Assembly: GCF_052115385.1 (NCBI RefSeq) | Contig: NZ_JBFRGP010000011.1 | Location: 62,001 to 126,000, forward strand | Length of the DNA: 64,000 nucleotides | DNA from: Dyella_D sp052115385 | Lineage (GTDB): Bacteria; Pseudomonadota; Gammaproteobacteria; Xanthomonadales; Rhodanobacteraceae | Direction of reading: 5' to 3' | In this document: positions 1 through 9,088 of the stretch, piece by piece | Layout: every line of letters starts with the position of its first letter | How positions within the stretch are numbered: position 1 is the first letter of the stretch | Position numbers and translations under genes: made by a program | The notes under the pieces: generated by a model | The model's database searches: none | Seen by the model: only the letters and a program-made list of their open reading frames with translations | Told to the model about the DNA's origin: nothing

Positions 1-129
1 GTGCAGGCGCCGCGCCAGTTCGACCAGGAAGGCGATGCGCGTGTTCAGCGCCGCGGTGGCGAAGTTGTGCACCGGCGCCGGCTGTGTCGGCGAGGCGAAA
101 CCGGTCGGGGAAGAAGGCGGGAAGCTCAT
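1..129 (-). CDS. Threonine/serine exporter-like protein, N-terminal fragment
   Basis: The gene starts with ATG at 129 and runs off the left edge of the window, so only 43 residues are visible. After a Pro/Ser-rich start it reads NTRIAFLVELARRLH. This resembles the start of the cytoplasmic domain of ThrE-type threonine/serine exporters, where a similar helix precedes a Tyr-Gly-Thr segment that would lie outside the window. The family call rests on this short stretch only. It could be another protein beginning with an amphipathic helix. The next gene on the same strand ends at 290, and a hairpin repeat fills the gap. Confidence 0.35.
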   Translation of the reverse strand, partial: MSFPPSSPTGFASPTQPAPVHNFATAALNTRIAFLVELARRLH

Positions 130-200
130 GCCCGCATTCTCACCCGGAAGCCGCCGGCTTGAATACGTTTGGCCGTCCGAATGCCATTCTCAAAGCCGCC

Positions 201-294
201 GTAGGTTGGGGTGAGCCGCAGGCGAACCCCAACATTGCGATACGCATGGCGGTGGTACACGTTGGGGTTCGCCTGCGGCTCACCCCAACCTACG
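201..294. repeat. Dispersed inverted repeat, family I, copy a
   Basis: Two head-to-head copies of a roughly 33-base unit (GTAGGTTGGGGTGAGC, short variable centre, GCGAACCCCAAC) are separated by about 26 unrelated bases. Each unit is itself a hairpin because GTTGGGG pairs with CCCCAAC, and the two units also pair with each other, as in REP/BIME elements. The right arm overlaps the last codon of the NfeD-like gene and supplies its TAG stop. Confidence 0.85.
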
Positions 295-736
295 CCGCCG
301 GTTTCACCTGCAGCGTATTGCCTTCCACCGCAACCACCTCGACCGTCGTCCCCACCGGCAGGTCCGGCCCGCTGACCAGCCACAGGCCGTCGCCGACGCG
401 GGCCTTGCCGCGGCCGTTGACGATGGCTTCGGCCAGCACGTACTGCCGGCCGATGTTCTGCTCGCCGCGGCGGTTGAGCCGCGACTCGCTGCGGTCCTGG
501 CGGCGCAGGCGCGGGCGCACCTGGTACCAGTAGATGGCGCAGGACAGGAAGGCCAGCAGCACGAAGGCGGTCGCCTGGCCGAGCACCGGCAGCGGCACCA
601 CCCATACCAGCAGGCCGGTGGCGGCCGCGCCCAGGCCGATCCACAGCAGGAAGTAACCCGGCAGCAGCACCTCCGCCCCGATCAGCAGCAGGGCGACGAT
701 CCACCACAGGTAATGCGTTGCGACCTCAGCGAACAT
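290..736 (-). CDS. NfeD-like membrane protein
   Basis: A 148-residue protein with hydrophobic segments at about residues 8-30 and 33-68, followed by a soluble C-terminal domain of about 75 residues that looks like an OB-fold. This is the layout of short NfeD proteins, which sit in the inner membrane and partner SPFH/stomatin proteins. The neighbour just upstream on the same strand is an SPFH protein, which is the classic pairing and supports the call. The ATG at 736 follows a GAAGGGGA ribosome binding site. The TAG stop lies inside the repeat at 201-294, so the C-terminus (KPAA) ends where the repeat begins. Confidence 0.85.
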   Translation of the reverse strand: MFAEVATHYLWWIVALLLIGAEVLLPGYFLLWIGLGAAATGLLVWVVPLPVLGQATAFVLLAFLSCAIYWYQVRPRLRRQDRSESRLNRRGEQNIGRQYVLAEAIVNGRGKARVGDGLWLVSGPDLPVGTTVEVVAVEGNTLQVKPAA

Positions 737-769
737 GGCTTATCCCCTTCAGGAAGACGATGCGCAGCG

Positions 770-1720
770 TCAGACCGGCGGCGGCGTGCGGCGCGTCGTG
801 CTCTTGTCCTGCTGCTGGCTCAGCGACTCCTTGGCCAGTTCGGCGATGCCCGCCAGCGAACCGATGATGCCGGTGGCTTCCATCGGCAGCAGCAGCATCT
901 TCTGGTTCGGCGAATGCGCCATTTCCTTCAGCGCCTCCACGTACTTGTTGGCGACGAAGTAATTCAGCGCGTTGACGTCGCCGCTGGCGATGGCGTCGGA
1001 GACCAGCTTGGTCGCCTGCGCCTCGGCCTCGGCCAGGCGGATGCGCGCATCCGCTTCGCGGAACGCCGCTTCCTTCTTGCCGTCCGCGGAGAGGATCATC
1101 GACTGCTTCTCGCCTTCGGCCCTGAGGATCGCCGACTGGCGCAGGCCTTCGGCTTCCAGGATCTGCGCGCGCTTCTCGCGCTCGGCCTTCATCTGGCGCG
1201 CCATCGAATCGACCAGGTCGCGCGGCGGTGCGATGTCCTTGATCTCGATGCGGTTGACCTTGACGCCCCACGGATGCGTGGCCTCGTCGACCACGCGCAG
1301 CAGCTTCGCATTGATCGCATCGCGCTGGCTCAGCGATTCGTCCAGATCCATCGAGCCCAGCACCGTGCGGATATTGGTCATGATCAGCGCCAGCGCGGCC
1401 TGTTGCAGGTTGGACACTTCATAGGCGGCCTTGGCCGCGTCCAGCACCTGGTAGAACACTACGCCGTCCACGCGCACCACCGCGTTGTCCTTGGTGATCA
1501 CGTCCTGCGAAGGCACGTCCAGCACCTGTTCCATCATGTTCACTTTGCGGCCGACGCTGTACACGAGGGGTATCAGGAAATGCAGGCCCGGCGTCAGCGT
1601 ATGCGTGTACTTGCCGAACTGCTCCACCGTCCATTCGTAGCCCTGCGGCACGATGCGCACCAGCTTTGCGATCATGATGATCGCAACCACCACGACCACC
1701 AACGCCAAAAGCGATCCCAT
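770..1720 (-). CDS. SPFH/band 7 (stomatin-like, QmcA type) membrane protein
   Basis: A 316-residue protein with one N-terminal membrane segment (about residues 3-20), then a band 7 domain opening with IVPQGYEWTVEQFGKY, the usual start of the paraslipin/QmcA group. It ends with a long Ala/Glu/Lys-rich coiled-coil (about residues 180-260). Such proteins oligomerise in the inner membrane and affect membrane organisation and proteolysis. The ATG at 1720 has an AGGAGG site 7 bases upstream. Eighteen further in-frame codons exist upstream but lack such a site, so they are excluded. It pairs with the NfeD-like gene 33 bases downstream. Confidence 0.9.
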   Translation of the reverse strand: MGSLLALVVVVVAIIMIAKLVRIVPQGYEWTVEQFGKYTHTLTPGLHFLIPLVYSVGRKVNMMEQVLDVPSQDVITKDNAVVRVDGVVFYQVLDAAKAAYEVSNLQQAALALIMTNIRTVLGSMDLDESLSQRDAINAKLLRVVDEATHPWGVKVNRIEIKDIAPPRDLVDSMARQMKAEREKRAQILEAEGLRQSAILRAEGEKQSMILSADGKKEAAFREADARIRLAEAEAQATKLVSDAIASGDVNALNYFVANKYVEALKEMAHSPNQKMLLLPMEATGIIGSLAGIAELAKESLSQQQDKSTTRRTPPPV

Positions 1721-1815
1721 GGTCCAACCTCCTGTCCGTGAAGATGGCGCGGAGTATAGGGGAGGTCCGCGCAAGCGGCGGTTACGTTATGACGTCACCC
1801 CGAAGCGGCCGTCTG

Positions 1816-3198
1816 TCAGGAAAACTTCAACGGCAGCAACAGGCTGACGCGCAGGCCGCCCTGTTCGCGGTTGGCCAGCGTGATGCGGCCGCCGTGTGCC
1901 TCGGCGATTTCGCGCGCCAGCGCCAGGCCCAGGCCGGTGCCGGAGCGCTTGGTCGAATAGAACGGCAGCAAGGCTTGCGCCAGCACCGTTTCGCTCATGC
2001 CGGGGCCGCGATCGGCTACTTCGATGCGCACGTCGCGGCCGATCACCGCCAGCGACAGGCTCACGCCATCTTCAGCGCTGCCGGATTCGTGCGCGTTCTT
2101 CACCAGGTTGATCAGCACCTGCTCGATCTGCCCGGCATCGAACCAGCCCTCCTGTTCCGGCAGGTTGCCTTGCACGCGGAACTGGCAATGCAGGGCCAGG
2201 CTGTCCAGGAACGGACGCCACGGGATCGACACCGGCTGCGGCGCCGGCAGCTTGGCGAAATTGGCATAGCCGGCGATAAAGCCATGCAGATGCCGCGCGC
2301 GCTCGCCGATGGTGGCGAATACGCCGGGCAAGCGCTCGTACTGTCCACGGCGCGCCAGCTCGGCGCCGGAATGCGCCAGCGAGGAGATCGGCGCCAGCGA
2401 GTTGTTCAATTCATGGCTGATCACGCGGATCACGCGCTTCCAGGTCGCCACTTCCTGGCGCGACAGTTCGCGCGTCATGCGGCGGAACAACTGCAGCCGA
2501 TGCGGACGCCCCTGCAGGCGGAAACTGCGCTGCGACAGATGGAAGGTTTCCTCGCTGCCGTCCATCTCCACCGTCAGCAGCGCATCCTCGCCGCCTTCCA
2601 CCGCGCGGCGCAGCGCCTCGGGCGCATCGGCCAGCAGTTCGAGGAAATCCAGTCCGTGCAGGGTGCGTCCTTCGTTGAACAGGTGGCGCGCGGCGATATT
2701 GGCGTAGGTGACGCGGCCGATGGCATCGGTGAGCACCAGCGCCACCGGCGTGTTCTGCACCACCGTGTCCAGCAGCAGTTCGCGCTGCGCCAGATTCTGG
2801 CGCTGCTCGCGCAGGGTCTGGCCCAGCGCGTTGTGCATGCGGATCAGCTCGCCAAGTTCGTCATGCCGCCGCGCCGCGATGGAGAAACTGAAGTCGCCGT
2901 CGCGGTAACTGGCCACCGCGCCTTCCAGCGCGCGCAGCAGGCGGTTGAGCGGATGCATCACCCGCCCCGCCAGCCAGATCGACAACGGAATCGCCACTCC
3001 CGCACTCACCGCCAGCCCGCCCCACACGCCCAGGTGCGAGGGCGGTTGCACGGTGACGCCGAGGTCGTGCTTCATCCATTGCAGCAGTTGCGGCAGCGGC
3101 CACTCGGTGATGCCGATATACAGCAGCGCACCCGACACGTAGGCCAGGCTCAGCAGCAGCGCCAGGCGCGTCTGCAGGGTGTCGAGGCGGCGCAGCAC
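1816..3198 (-). CDS. NtrY-like sensor histidine kinase
   Basis: A 460-residue membrane kinase. Two membrane segments (about residues 12-30 and 57-80) flank a short periplasmic loop. A HAMP-like linker and a PAS-like domain (about 140-235) follow. The H-box is SHELNNSLAPI with the phospho-acceptor His near residue 262, the form typical of NtrY-type kinases. The ATPase domain shows NLVKNAHES, DRGPGM and GTGLGLALA. The start is GTG, directly after the TGA of the small secreted protein gene upstream, so the two are probably translationally coupled. The partner regulator lies just upstream in the same direction (3698-5041). Its signal is unknown. Confidence 0.93.
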   Translation of the reverse strand: MLRRLDTLQTRLALLLSLAYVSGALLYIGITEWPLPQLLQWMKHDLGVTVQPPSHLGVWGGLAVSAGVAIPLSIWLAGRVMHPLNRLLRALEGAVASYRDGDFSFSIAARRHDELGELIRMHNALGQTLREQRQNLAQRELLLDTVVQNTPVALVLTDAIGRVTYANIAARHLFNEGRTLHGLDFLELLADAPEALRRAVEGGEDALLTVEMDGSEETFHLSQRSFRLQGRPHRLQLFRRMTRELSRQEVATWKRVIRVISHELNNSLAPISSLAHSGAELARRGQYERLPGVFATIGERARHLHGFIAGYANFAKLPAPQPVSIPWRPFLDSLALHCQFRVQGNLPEQEGWFDAGQIEQVLINLVKNAHESGSAEDGVSLSLAVIGRDVRIEVADRGPGMSETVLAQALLPFYSTKRSGTGLGLALAREIAEAHGGRITLANREQGGLRVSLLLPLKFS

Positions 3199-3504
3199 TC
3201 AGTGGCCCTGGCCGGAGCGCAGCGACCGTTCCTGCTTGCAGGCTGCGTTGGCGGAGTCGCAGATCGTTTGTGGCCCACGGCTGTTGCGCTGCGTCGACCC
3301 ATCGACCTTGAAGCGCGACTCGCCGGGCTTGTCGTCCTTGAAACGGAAGGCGCCCTGGCCATCGCGCGTGGTGGCCTGGCTGCTGCCGTGGGCCACGCTG
3401 GAGGAGGACGCCGGACGCTGCCAGCTATCGCTCGCCTGCGGCGCGGATTGCGCATGGGCCGCGAAGGCCGCCACCATGATGCCCAACATCATCCATCGAC
3501 GCAT
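3199..3504 (-). CDS. Small secreted protein between regulator and kinase genes, function unknown
   Basis: I do not recognise a family. The 101-residue product starts MRRWMMLGIMVAAFAAHAQS, a clear signal peptide with a cleavage site near residue 18. The mature part of about 80 residues is rich in Ser, Gln, Lys and Arg, has no membrane segment, and holds two Cys in ICDSANAACKQ that could form a disulfide. ATG at 3504 follows GGGGAA. An upstream in-frame extension would destroy the signal peptide, so it is rejected. The TGA abuts the GTG of the kinase gene, tying its expression to the kinase. A role as periplasmic accessory to the sensor is inference only. Confidence 0.7.
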   Translation of the reverse strand: MRRWMMLGIMVAAFAAHAQSAPQASDSWQRPASSSSVAHGSSQATTRDGQGAFRFKDDKPGESRFKVDGSTQRNSRGPQTICDSANAACKQERSLRSGQGH

Positions 3505-3590
3505 GATCGTTCCCCAGCAGGCTTGGATCGCGGCATCTTGATATGCGGCAGGTGAAGTGGGCAACCATCTTTAGGCATGGCCGCAGGCCG

Positions 3591-3682
3591 CAGGTTGGGG
3601 TGAGCCGCAGGCGAACCCCAACATGACCACCTGCGGACGCCTCGCACCGTTGGGGTTCGCCGGCGGCTCACCCCAACCTACG
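3591..3682. repeat. Dispersed inverted repeat, family I, copy b
   Basis: Two opposed units of the GGTTGGGGTGAGC / GCGAACCCCAAC type enclose about 27 bases. It lies between the response regulator gene and the small secreted protein gene, so it falls inside the probable regulator-kinase transcript and could form a strong RNA hairpin there. The left unit begins CAGG instead of GTAGG. Confidence 0.85.
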
Positions 3683-3697
3683 TCGAGCCATGTGCGC

Positions 3698-5041
3698 TCA
3701 GGTTCCCTGTGTCGCCAGCCCGTACCGCTCCATCCGCCGATACAAGGCCTGCCGCGACAAACCCAACGACTGCGCCGCCCGGCTCACCACGCCATCCGCC
3801 TTGCCCAGCGCCGCCTCCACCGCCTCGCGGCTGGGTTCGTCCAGGTTGCGGTTGGCGGCGGGCGCGGCCTGCGGCAGGTTCAGCAGTTCGGGCTGGATGC
3901 GGCCGTCGGCGGCCAGCAGCGCGGCGCGCTCGATCGCATTCTTCAGCTCGCGCACATTGCCCGGCCACGGATAGCTCAGCAGTGCCTCGCGCGCCGCATC
4001 GGTCAGTTCCGCGCGGCTGTCGAGGAAATGCTCGGCCAGCGGCAGGATGTCGTCGACGCGATCGGACAGCGCCGGCAGGTTCACCTCGATCACGTTGAGG
4101 CGGTAGTAAAGGTCTTCGCGGAACGTACCCATGCGTATCATCGCCTTCAGGTCCGCATTGGTCGCGCTCAGCACACGCACCTTCACCTGGCGCGTGCGAC
4201 CCGAGCCCAGGCGCTCGAACTGCCCGGTTTCCAGCACGCGCAGCAGCTTCACCTGGCCCGACAGCGACAGGTTGCCGATCTCGTCCAGGAACAGCGTGCC
4301 ACCGTCGGCCAGCTCGAAGCGGCCTTCGCGCGCCTTGTTGGCACCGGTGTAGGCGCCGGCTTCGGCGCCGAACAGTTCCGCCTCGATCAGCTCGCCCGGC
4401 AGCGCGCCGCAGTTGACCGCGATGAAGCCGCCGCGCTTGGCCGCCGAGTTCGCATGCACGATCGCCGCGATGCGCTCCTTGCCGGCGCCGTTGGGGCCGG
4501 TGATCAGCACCGGCACTTCGGAGCGGGCGACCTGGCAGGCCAGTTCCAGCGTGCGCGCCATCGCCTCGGAGGAGAACACCAGGCCGGTCAGGTCGTAGCG
4601 GCGTTCCAGGTCCTCGCGGCGGCGGCGGCGCTCGTTGCGGGCCCGGTTCACCTCGCGGGTGGATTCGGACAGCTCCAGCAGGTTCTCCACCGTGGCCAGC
4701 AGCTTGGCGTCGTCCCAGGGCTTGGCCAGGTAGTCGGCGGCGCCGGCCTTGACCAGCTCCACCGCGGTCTCCAGGTGGGTCCAGGCGGTCAGCAGGATCA
4801 CCGGCAGGTCGGTGTGGCGCTGGCGCAGCGCGCGGAACAGCGCGATGCCTTCCTCGCCGGAGGTGGTGTCCGCCGTGAAGTTCATGTCCTGGATGACCAC
4901 GTCGATGCGTTCGCGCTCGAGCAGCTCCAGGCCCTGCTCCGGCGTCAGCGCGGTCAGCGGGCGGATTTCGTGCAGGGACAGCGCCAGCGAGAGCGCCTCC
5001 CCCACGGCGGGGTTGTCGTCGATGATCAGGACAGTACGCAT
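3698..5041 (-). CDS. NtrC-family sigma-54-dependent response regulator
   Basis: A 447-residue activator with three domains. The receiver (1-120) has the acidic pair IIDD and the phospho-acceptor Asp in VVIQDMNF (about residue 52). The AAA+ domain (about 145-385) has Walker A GPNGAGKE, the sigma-54 contact loop in its GAYTGA form, and Walker B GGTLFLDEIGN. A Fis-type helix-turn-helix closes the protein (about 410-447). It should drive sigma-54 promoters when phosphorylated by the adjacent kinase. The only good -24/-12 promoter I found in the window is upstream of the export adaptor at 21707-21723, so that operon is the likely target. The start is set at MRTVL; an in-frame ATG five codons upstream is possible. 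Confidence 0.95.
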   Translation of the reverse strand: MRTVLIIDDNPAVGEALSLALSLHEIRPLTALTPEQGLELLERERIDVVIQDMNFTADTTSGEEGIALFRALRQRHTDLPVILLTAWTHLETAVELVKAGAADYLAKPWDDAKLLATVENLLELSESTREVNRARNERRRRREDLERRYDLTGLVFSSEAMARTLELACQVARSEVPVLITGPNGAGKERIAAIVHANSAAKRGGFIAVNCGALPGELIEAELFGAEAGAYTGANKAREGRFELADGGTLFLDEIGNLSLSGQVKLLRVLETGQFERLGSGRTRQVKVRVLSATNADLKAMIRMGTFREDLYYRLNVIEVNLPALSDRVDDILPLAEHFLDSRAELTDAAREALLSYPWPGNVRELKNAIERAALLAADGRIQPELLNLPQAAPAANRNLDEPSREAVEAALGKADGVVSRAAQSLGLSRQALYRRMERYGLATQGT

Positions 5042-5115
5042 GTGGCTCTTGGGCATGCCGGAACAGATGCATCCTGCCGGCAAAACGTTGTAATGACCAT
5101 TGGCCTATCCGCCCT

Positions 5116-6924
5116 TTACGGGGCGGCGACGGGGTGGGCGGGCGCCTGGCCGGACTTCACCGCGGCGATCCAGGCGTCGGTGCGGGTTTCCAGCACATCC
5201 AGCGGCAACGCGCCGCCGCCGAGGATCTGATCGTGGAAGGCGCGGATGTCGAAACGCTCGCCCAGCTCCTTCCTGGCGCGTTCGCGCAGCTCCAGGATCT
5301 TGAGCTGGCCCATCTTGTAGCCCAGCGCCTGGCCCGGCCAGGTGATGTAGCGGTCGGTCTCGGCCTGAACATCCGGCTCGTCCTGGCTGGAATGGGCGTG
5401 GAAGAAGTCGACCATCTGCTGGCGCGTCCAGTGCTTGTAGTGCACGCCGGTATCCAGCACCAGGCGGTCGGCGCGCAGCAGTTCGTCGGACAGGCGGCCG
5501 TAGTCCGAGAGCGGGTCCTTGTAGAAACCGATGTCCTTGCCCAGCCGCTCGGCATACAGCGCCCAGCCCTCGACGTAGGCGTTGTAGCCGGCCTGCTGGC
5601 GGAACGGCGGCAACTTCGGCAGCGCCTGCGCGATCGAGATCTGCATGTGATGGCCGGGAATCGCCTCGTGATACGCGGTCGATTCGATAGTCAGCGTGGT
5701 GCGGTCGGCGAAGTCGCCGGTATTCACGTAGACCTGGCCAGGACGCGAACCGTCCGGCGTGCCCTGGTGGTATTCGGCGCCGGGCGCCTCTTTCTCGCGG
5801 TACGCCTCGACCGGCATCACCTGGACCTTAGTTCTCGGCAGCAGGCCGAACAGCTTGGGCAGCTCGGGCTGCATCTGCGCGATAAAGCCGCGGTAGCGGT
5901 TGAGGATGTCCTCGCGCGAGCTCGGATGCAGCTTGGCGTCGTGCTTGAGCGCCTCGCGGAAGCTGGCCAGGTCCTTATAGCCCTGCCCCTTGGCGATCAC
6001 CGTCATCTCGTCCTCGATGCGCTTCACCTCGGCCAGGCCGATCTGGTGAATGCGCTCGGGGCTTTCCTTGGTGGTGGTCATCTGCTCGACGTCGAAGCGA
6101 TAGATCGCCTCGCCATGGGCAAGCTGCCACACGCCCGGCTCGCTGCGGCCGTGCGGCGCGTAATCCTTGGCGACGAACTCGCCGAGCTTGCGGTAAGCCG
6201 GCCGCACTTCGTTGTCGATGGCGGCGACGATGGCGTCATGCAGGCGCTTCTGGTCGGCGGCGGACACTGATTTGGGAAAGCGCTTCAGCGGCTCGGCAAA
6301 GGAGTTCTCCGCACCCGCCGGCTTGGCGATGCTGTCGATCTGCCCGACCACTTTCTCCAGCAGATAACGCGGCGGCATCATGCCGTCCTGCAAACCCTGC
6401 CGCGCCACTTCGGTGACCTGCTCCAGCGCGCGCGGCACGGCGTGCAGGCGCGCCAGGTAATCCTCGTATTGCCTGGCGTTGTCGAACGGGATCGAGCTGA
6501 CGAAGCCCGGCAGCTGCAGGTGCATGCCGTTCATCTGGTCCAGCGGCATCTCGTTGAGCTTCAGGTCGTAACTCTGCAGCCCGTCGCGGAGCTGGCGCAC
6601 CATCAGCTGCAGGTTGAGCTTGTCCTCGTCGGAGAAGCCGCCGGTGTCGATCGCCTCGAAACGCTTGAGGAAATCCGCATTGGCCTTGCGCTCGGCCGCC
6701 TGGTGCGCCAGCGAAAGATCGCTCCAGCGATCGTTGTAGCGCAGGTCGCCCAGGATGGTGGCGAACTCCGGCGTGTTCTTCAGCGAGTGCTGCCACTGTT
6801 CCGCCAGCAGCTTGTTGAGCGCATCCACCCGCGCGGCGGTGGCGGCGGGAGCGGCGGCCACCGGCCCGGCCACGGTGACCGAGCCGAGCAGGCTCGCGCA
6901 GATCATCCAGGACACCAGCTTCAT
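5116..6924 (-). CDS. DUF885 family secreted peptidase-like protein
   Basis: A 602-residue protein with an N-terminal signal peptide (MKLVSWMICASLLGSV, cleavage near GPVAAA) and a DUF885 domain over nearly the whole length. The family's metal-binding-like signature is visible as YHEAIPGHHMQ, with downstream Glu residues in VEGWALYAE, consistent with a zinc-peptidase-like fold. Length matches the usual ~600 residues. The ATG at 6924 has a GAGAG site; a longer in-frame reading upstream lacks a signal peptide and was rejected. It lies upstream of the regulator-kinase genes on the same strand with a 74-base gap and is divergent from the transglutaminase-like gene. Substrate unknown. Confidence 0.88.
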   Translation of the reverse strand: MKLVSWMICASLLGSVTVAGPVAAAPAATAARVDALNKLLAEQWQHSLKNTPEFATILGDLRYNDRWSDLSLAHQAAERKANADFLKRFEAIDTGGFSDEDKLNLQLMVRQLRDGLQSYDLKLNEMPLDQMNGMHLQLPGFVSSIPFDNARQYEDYLARLHAVPRALEQVTEVARQGLQDGMMPPRYLLEKVVGQIDSIAKPAGAENSFAEPLKRFPKSVSAADQKRLHDAIVAAIDNEVRPAYRKLGEFVAKDYAPHGRSEPGVWQLAHGEAIYRFDVEQMTTTKESPERIHQIGLAEVKRIEDEMTVIAKGQGYKDLASFREALKHDAKLHPSSREDILNRYRGFIAQMQPELPKLFGLLPRTKVQVMPVEAYREKEAPGAEYHQGTPDGSRPGQVYVNTGDFADRTTLTIESTAYHEAIPGHHMQISIAQALPKLPPFRQQAGYNAYVEGWALYAERLGKDIGFYKDPLSDYGRLSDELLRADRLVLDTGVHYKHWTRQQMVDFFHAHSSQDEPDVQAETDRYITWPGQALGYKMGQLKILELRERARKELGERFDIRAFHDQILGGGALPLDVLETRTDAWIAAVKSGQAPAHPVAAP

Positions 6925-7196
6925 ACGAATCTCTCGGGTGGCAAAGCGATCCGCGCACTGTAGCGGGCTTGTGCCTTCCTTGGCAGGTCCGGCGGATGGC
7001 GCTGCAGCCATGGCCACGACTGGACATCTGGAAAGTTCCGGTTCTCCGCCACAGGCCCGTTTCATATCGTCCAGGGTCGCAGCGTCGCGGATCGCGCCAC
7101 CCTGCTCCCCACCTCTTGGCCGGTCCCTCCGTCCCGGCCGTCCCCAGCCCCTATGCACGGCCTTGCACAGACGACAGAACCCAAGGATCTACCCTG

Positions 7197-9080
7197 ATGA
7201 TCAGCAATAAATCCCTTTCCATGAGCAGGCGAACGGCGTGCATGCTGACGCTGCTGGCGGCCTCGCCCTGCTTTGCGTCGCTGCAGCCCGTGGGCCAGGC
7301 GCTGGCTGCGATGAAATACACATCGTCGTGCCGGGTCCATGCCGACCTGAGCGAAGACTGCACCAACACACGGCATTACGACATCCTGACCGCGGCGGGC
7401 AGGGACTCACTCTCCCAGGTCAGCCTGTCCGCGTCGGACAACCAGACGGTTTCCGGCATCGAAGCCTATGTCATCAAACGCGATGGCACGCGGACCCTCT
7501 TGCCGGACAGCCAGATCGTCAAGAAGTCCGGTACGGGCCCCGATCAGGGCATCGACAACAGCACGAACACGATCCTGCTGTTCCAGGGCCTGGAAGTGGG
7601 CGGCTCCATCGAATACCGCACGAAGGAGCACAGCAAAGCAACGAAGGACGTCTCCGCTTTCCATCAGCTCTTGCGTCTCATGCCTTTACCTCTGCGCGTT
7701 GACGGCTACCACATCGAGTACATCGCGGACAAACCCATCATCTGGCGTAGCGAAGAGCCGGACGTGTTTGACGTGAAGCCTTCGGATGGCGGAAAGAAGA
7801 TCACCGTCGACCTGGCCAAGCCATACTATCTAGCCACCGTGAACGAAGACGACTTCACCGTGCGCAAACTTCCGCGCATCGAGCTGGCCTTCAGTGACAA
7901 GCTCGACGAGCACTACGGCAAGCTGGTCGGCATCTACAACAAGATCCTGTCCACGCCCTTGCCGCCGCAGGCAGCCAAGGAAGTCGAGCGGCTCAAGCAG
8001 CAGCCGCAAAAAGAACAGATCCAATCCTTGATCAAGTTTCTCGCCACGCACTATCGCTACCTGGCCGATTACCGCCTGGATAGCCGCGGCCGCATACCCC
8101 TGGATCTTGCCCGGATCGAAAAGAACGGCTATGGCGACTGCAAGGATCTCACCACCTTGCTGACGGCAATGATCCGCGGCCTGGGCATCGACGCGGAACC
8201 CGCCTTTGTCGTGCGGGGCGACTATGCGCCGACCCTGCTGATACCGGGTCTGGGCGCCCCCAATCACGCGATCGTGCGCGCGACCGTCGACGGCAATACC
8301 TGGTGGATCGATGCCACGAATCCGGTCCTGCTGCCTGGATACACGCCGCAGGATCTGCAGGATCGCTGGGCCATTGTGGTCGGCAAGGACGGCAGGCCAC
8401 GATTGGACAGCATTCCCTCGGCGGAAGCTGCGCTGGCGGAGGACACGACCCAGGACACGCGATTCCATCCCGATGGAACATCGGACACCGACTCCAGCAC
8501 CTTGCTTAATGGTGCGAGGCTGCTGTCGCTGTTGCAGCTTGAGCACGACGAAGGCGTGAATGCGACCAATAACGCCCTCTGCGCAGACGACAAAGAATGC
8601 AGCGTAACCCGGCCCGCCACGGATCGGATCAAGCCGCCGTACCTTGTGAAGGTCCATTCCCCCGGACAACCTGCGCCCGCCAAGCACGAGGGCAAATACG
8701 CAGGCAGCCTGGGCGACTACTTCAAGTTCAACCTGGAGGCGCTGAAAAATTATCGCCGAACAGGTGGAGTCGGCGACCTTAACCTCGGTGTTCCCATGAC
8801 CCGACAGATGTCGATGAAGATCAGCGGCGCCAAGCTCAGCCGGCCCATGAAGAACTGCCATGTGCAGTCACGCTGGTTCGACTATGACGCCGAGGCTCGC
8901 CAGGAACCGAACGGGGTGACGGTCTATCAGCTTCGCTCGGTCGAGAAGGTCGCATGGATCGCCCATGCCGAGCTGGTTAGCGATGAATTCGGCAAGTTCC
9001 TGAGCCAGGCCGAGGATTGCTTCGAAGGTCTCACCTATTCCTACACCACCGACGCGGTCGAGCCGCGCACCGGCAAGTAA
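7197..9080 (+). CDS. Secreted DUF3857 / transglutaminase-like protein
   Basis: A 627-residue protein. A signal peptide covers about residues 10-37. A DUF3857 beta-rich domain (about 40-230) includes AYVIKRDGTRTLLPDSQIV. A transglutaminase/protease-like core (about 270-400) has the catalytic Cys in GYGDCKDLTTLL, the His in PNHAIVRA and the Asp in WWIDATNP, so the triad is intact. The rest is a DUF3858-like tail. The ATG at 7197 follows AAGGA by ten bases; longer readings lack a signal sequence. It is the only plus-strand gene between 130 and 23957 and separates the permease array from the DUF885 gene. Partners are unknown. Confidence 0.88.
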   Translation: MISNKSLSMSRRTACMLTLLAASPCFASLQPVGQALAAMKYTSSCRVHADLSEDCTNTRHYDILTAAGRDSLSQVSLSASDNQTVSGIEAYVIKRDGTRTLLPDSQIVKKSGTGPDQGIDNSTNTILLFQGLEVGGSIEYRTKEHSKATKDVSAFHQLLRLMPLPLRVDGYHIEYIADKPIIWRSEEPDVFDVKPSDGGKKITVDLAKPYYLATVNEDDFTVRKLPRIELAFSDKLDEHYGKLVGIYNKILSTPLPPQAAKEVERLKQQPQKEQIQSLIKFLATHYRYLADYRLDSRGRIPLDLARIEKNGYGDCKDLTTLLTAMIRGLGIDAEPAFVVRGDYAPTLLIPGLGAPNHAIVRATVDGNTWWIDATNPVLLPGYTPQDLQDRWAIVVGKDGRPRLDSIPSAEAALAEDTTQDTRFHPDGTSDTDSSTLLNGARLLSLLQLEHDEGVNATNNALCADDKECSVTRPATDRIKPPYLVKVHSPGQPAPAKHEGKYAGSLGDYFKFNLEALKNYRRTGGVGDLNLGVPMTRQMSMKISGAKLSRPMKNCHVQSRWFDYDAEARQEPNGVTVYQLRSVEKVAWIAHAELVSDEFGKFLSQAEDCFEGLTYSYTTDAVEPRTGK

Positions 9081-9088
9081 TCGCCCCG

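Noticed and set aside
713..3555. Long plus-strand open frames of 340-600 codons opposite the SPFH and kinase genes
   Set aside because: They are antisense shadows caused by high GC content: His/Gln/Arg-rich, with no family motifs and no ribosome binding sites, while the minus-strand genes have clear domains.
6938..6956. A possible sigma-54 promoter before the DUF885 gene (AGGCACAAGCCCGC)
   Set aside because: The GG-to-GC spacing is one base short and the -12 element lacks TT.
7160..7185. A possible sigma-54 promoter before the transglutaminase-like gene (TGCACGGCCTTGC)
   Set aside because: The spacing between the -24-like and -12-like parts is wrong and the GG of the -24 element is missing.
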